From NCBI GenBank assembly GCA_030830765.1, contig JAURMJ010000024.1, forward strand, positions 1 through 5,493: a DNA stretch of 5,493 nucleotides, read 5' to 3'. Under the pieces are notes generated by a model. It saw only the letters and a list, made by a program, of their open reading frames with translations, was not told the origin of the DNA and did not search any database. This DNA is from Quisquiliibacterium sp. (lineage in GTDB: Bacteria > Pseudomonadota > Gammaproteobacteria > Burkholderiales > Burkholderiaceae_E). The position numbers were made by a program, and so were the translations under genes. Of the stretch, positions 5,438-5,493 are shown in pieces; within the stretch, counting starts at the first letter, position 1; every line of letters starts with the position of its first letter.

Positions 5438-5493
5438 ATGTCACGCATGAAGAATTACCTCTTAGAGGACTTACCACTGTTCAGGGCCACAGA
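5438..5493 (+). CDS. Start of an unrecognised protein, cut by the window edge
   Basis: Eighteen codons are visible, beginning MSRMKNYLLEDLPLFRAT, and the frame is open to the window end. AAAGGA (5426-5431) lies six bases before the ATG, a good ribosome binding site; a second in-frame ATG at 5447 is less well placed. The charged start shows no signal peptide. Upstream DNA (5381-5437) is visibly more AT-rich than the genes to the left, which may indicate accessory or acquired sequence. Nothing can be said about function. Confidence 0.6.
   Translation, partial: MSRMKNYLLEDLPLFRAT

Overview
The window looks like a stretch of proteobacterial chromosome. It is fairly GC-rich, the ribosome binding sites are AGGAGG-like, and the genes are separated by intrinsic terminators. 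The protein flavour suggests a beta- or gammaproteobacterium, perhaps Burkholderiales, but that is an inference; no rRNA or other marker gene is present. All recognised genes run on the + strand.

Left part (1-2088): a two-gene catabolic unit. The C-terminal half of a RuBisCO-like protein is followed 42 bases later by a complete four-carbon acid sugar kinase (DUF1537 family). In characterised D-apiose/D-apionate pathways this pairing matches the 3-oxo-isoapionate kinase OiaK, which makes a sugar-acid phosphate, and the RuBisCO-like enzyme OiaX, which cleaves it. The rest of the operon would lie to the left.

Middle (2089-3262): a 332-base gap with a weak hairpin/T-run and a clear 7-bp inverted repeat, then a Tat-signal beta-class carbonic anhydrase with all zinc and catalytic-dyad residues present. 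A textbook intrinsic terminator follows it.

Right-middle (3263-4550): a YbaL/KefB-type CPA2 cation:proton antiporter that ends straight after its membrane domain and lacks the usual cytoplasmic TrkA-N (RCK) domain. An imperfect terminator-like hairpin follows.

Right end (4551-5493): an unrecognised 218-residue soluble protein. A leader with three segments able to form mutually exclusive hairpins follows it, then a possible promoter with a dyad over its -10 box, and the first 18 codons of a small unknown protein cut by the window edge. This end looks like accessory DNA.

The carbonic anhydrase and antiporter both touch proton/bicarbonate balance at the envelope, but a strong terminator separates them, so a functional link is only a guess. 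I found no tRNA, rRNA, CRISPR array, insertion sequence or phage gene. The most unusual features are the regulatory repeats at 2352-2516 and 5306-5404, the RCK-less antiporter and the orphan gene pair at the right edge.
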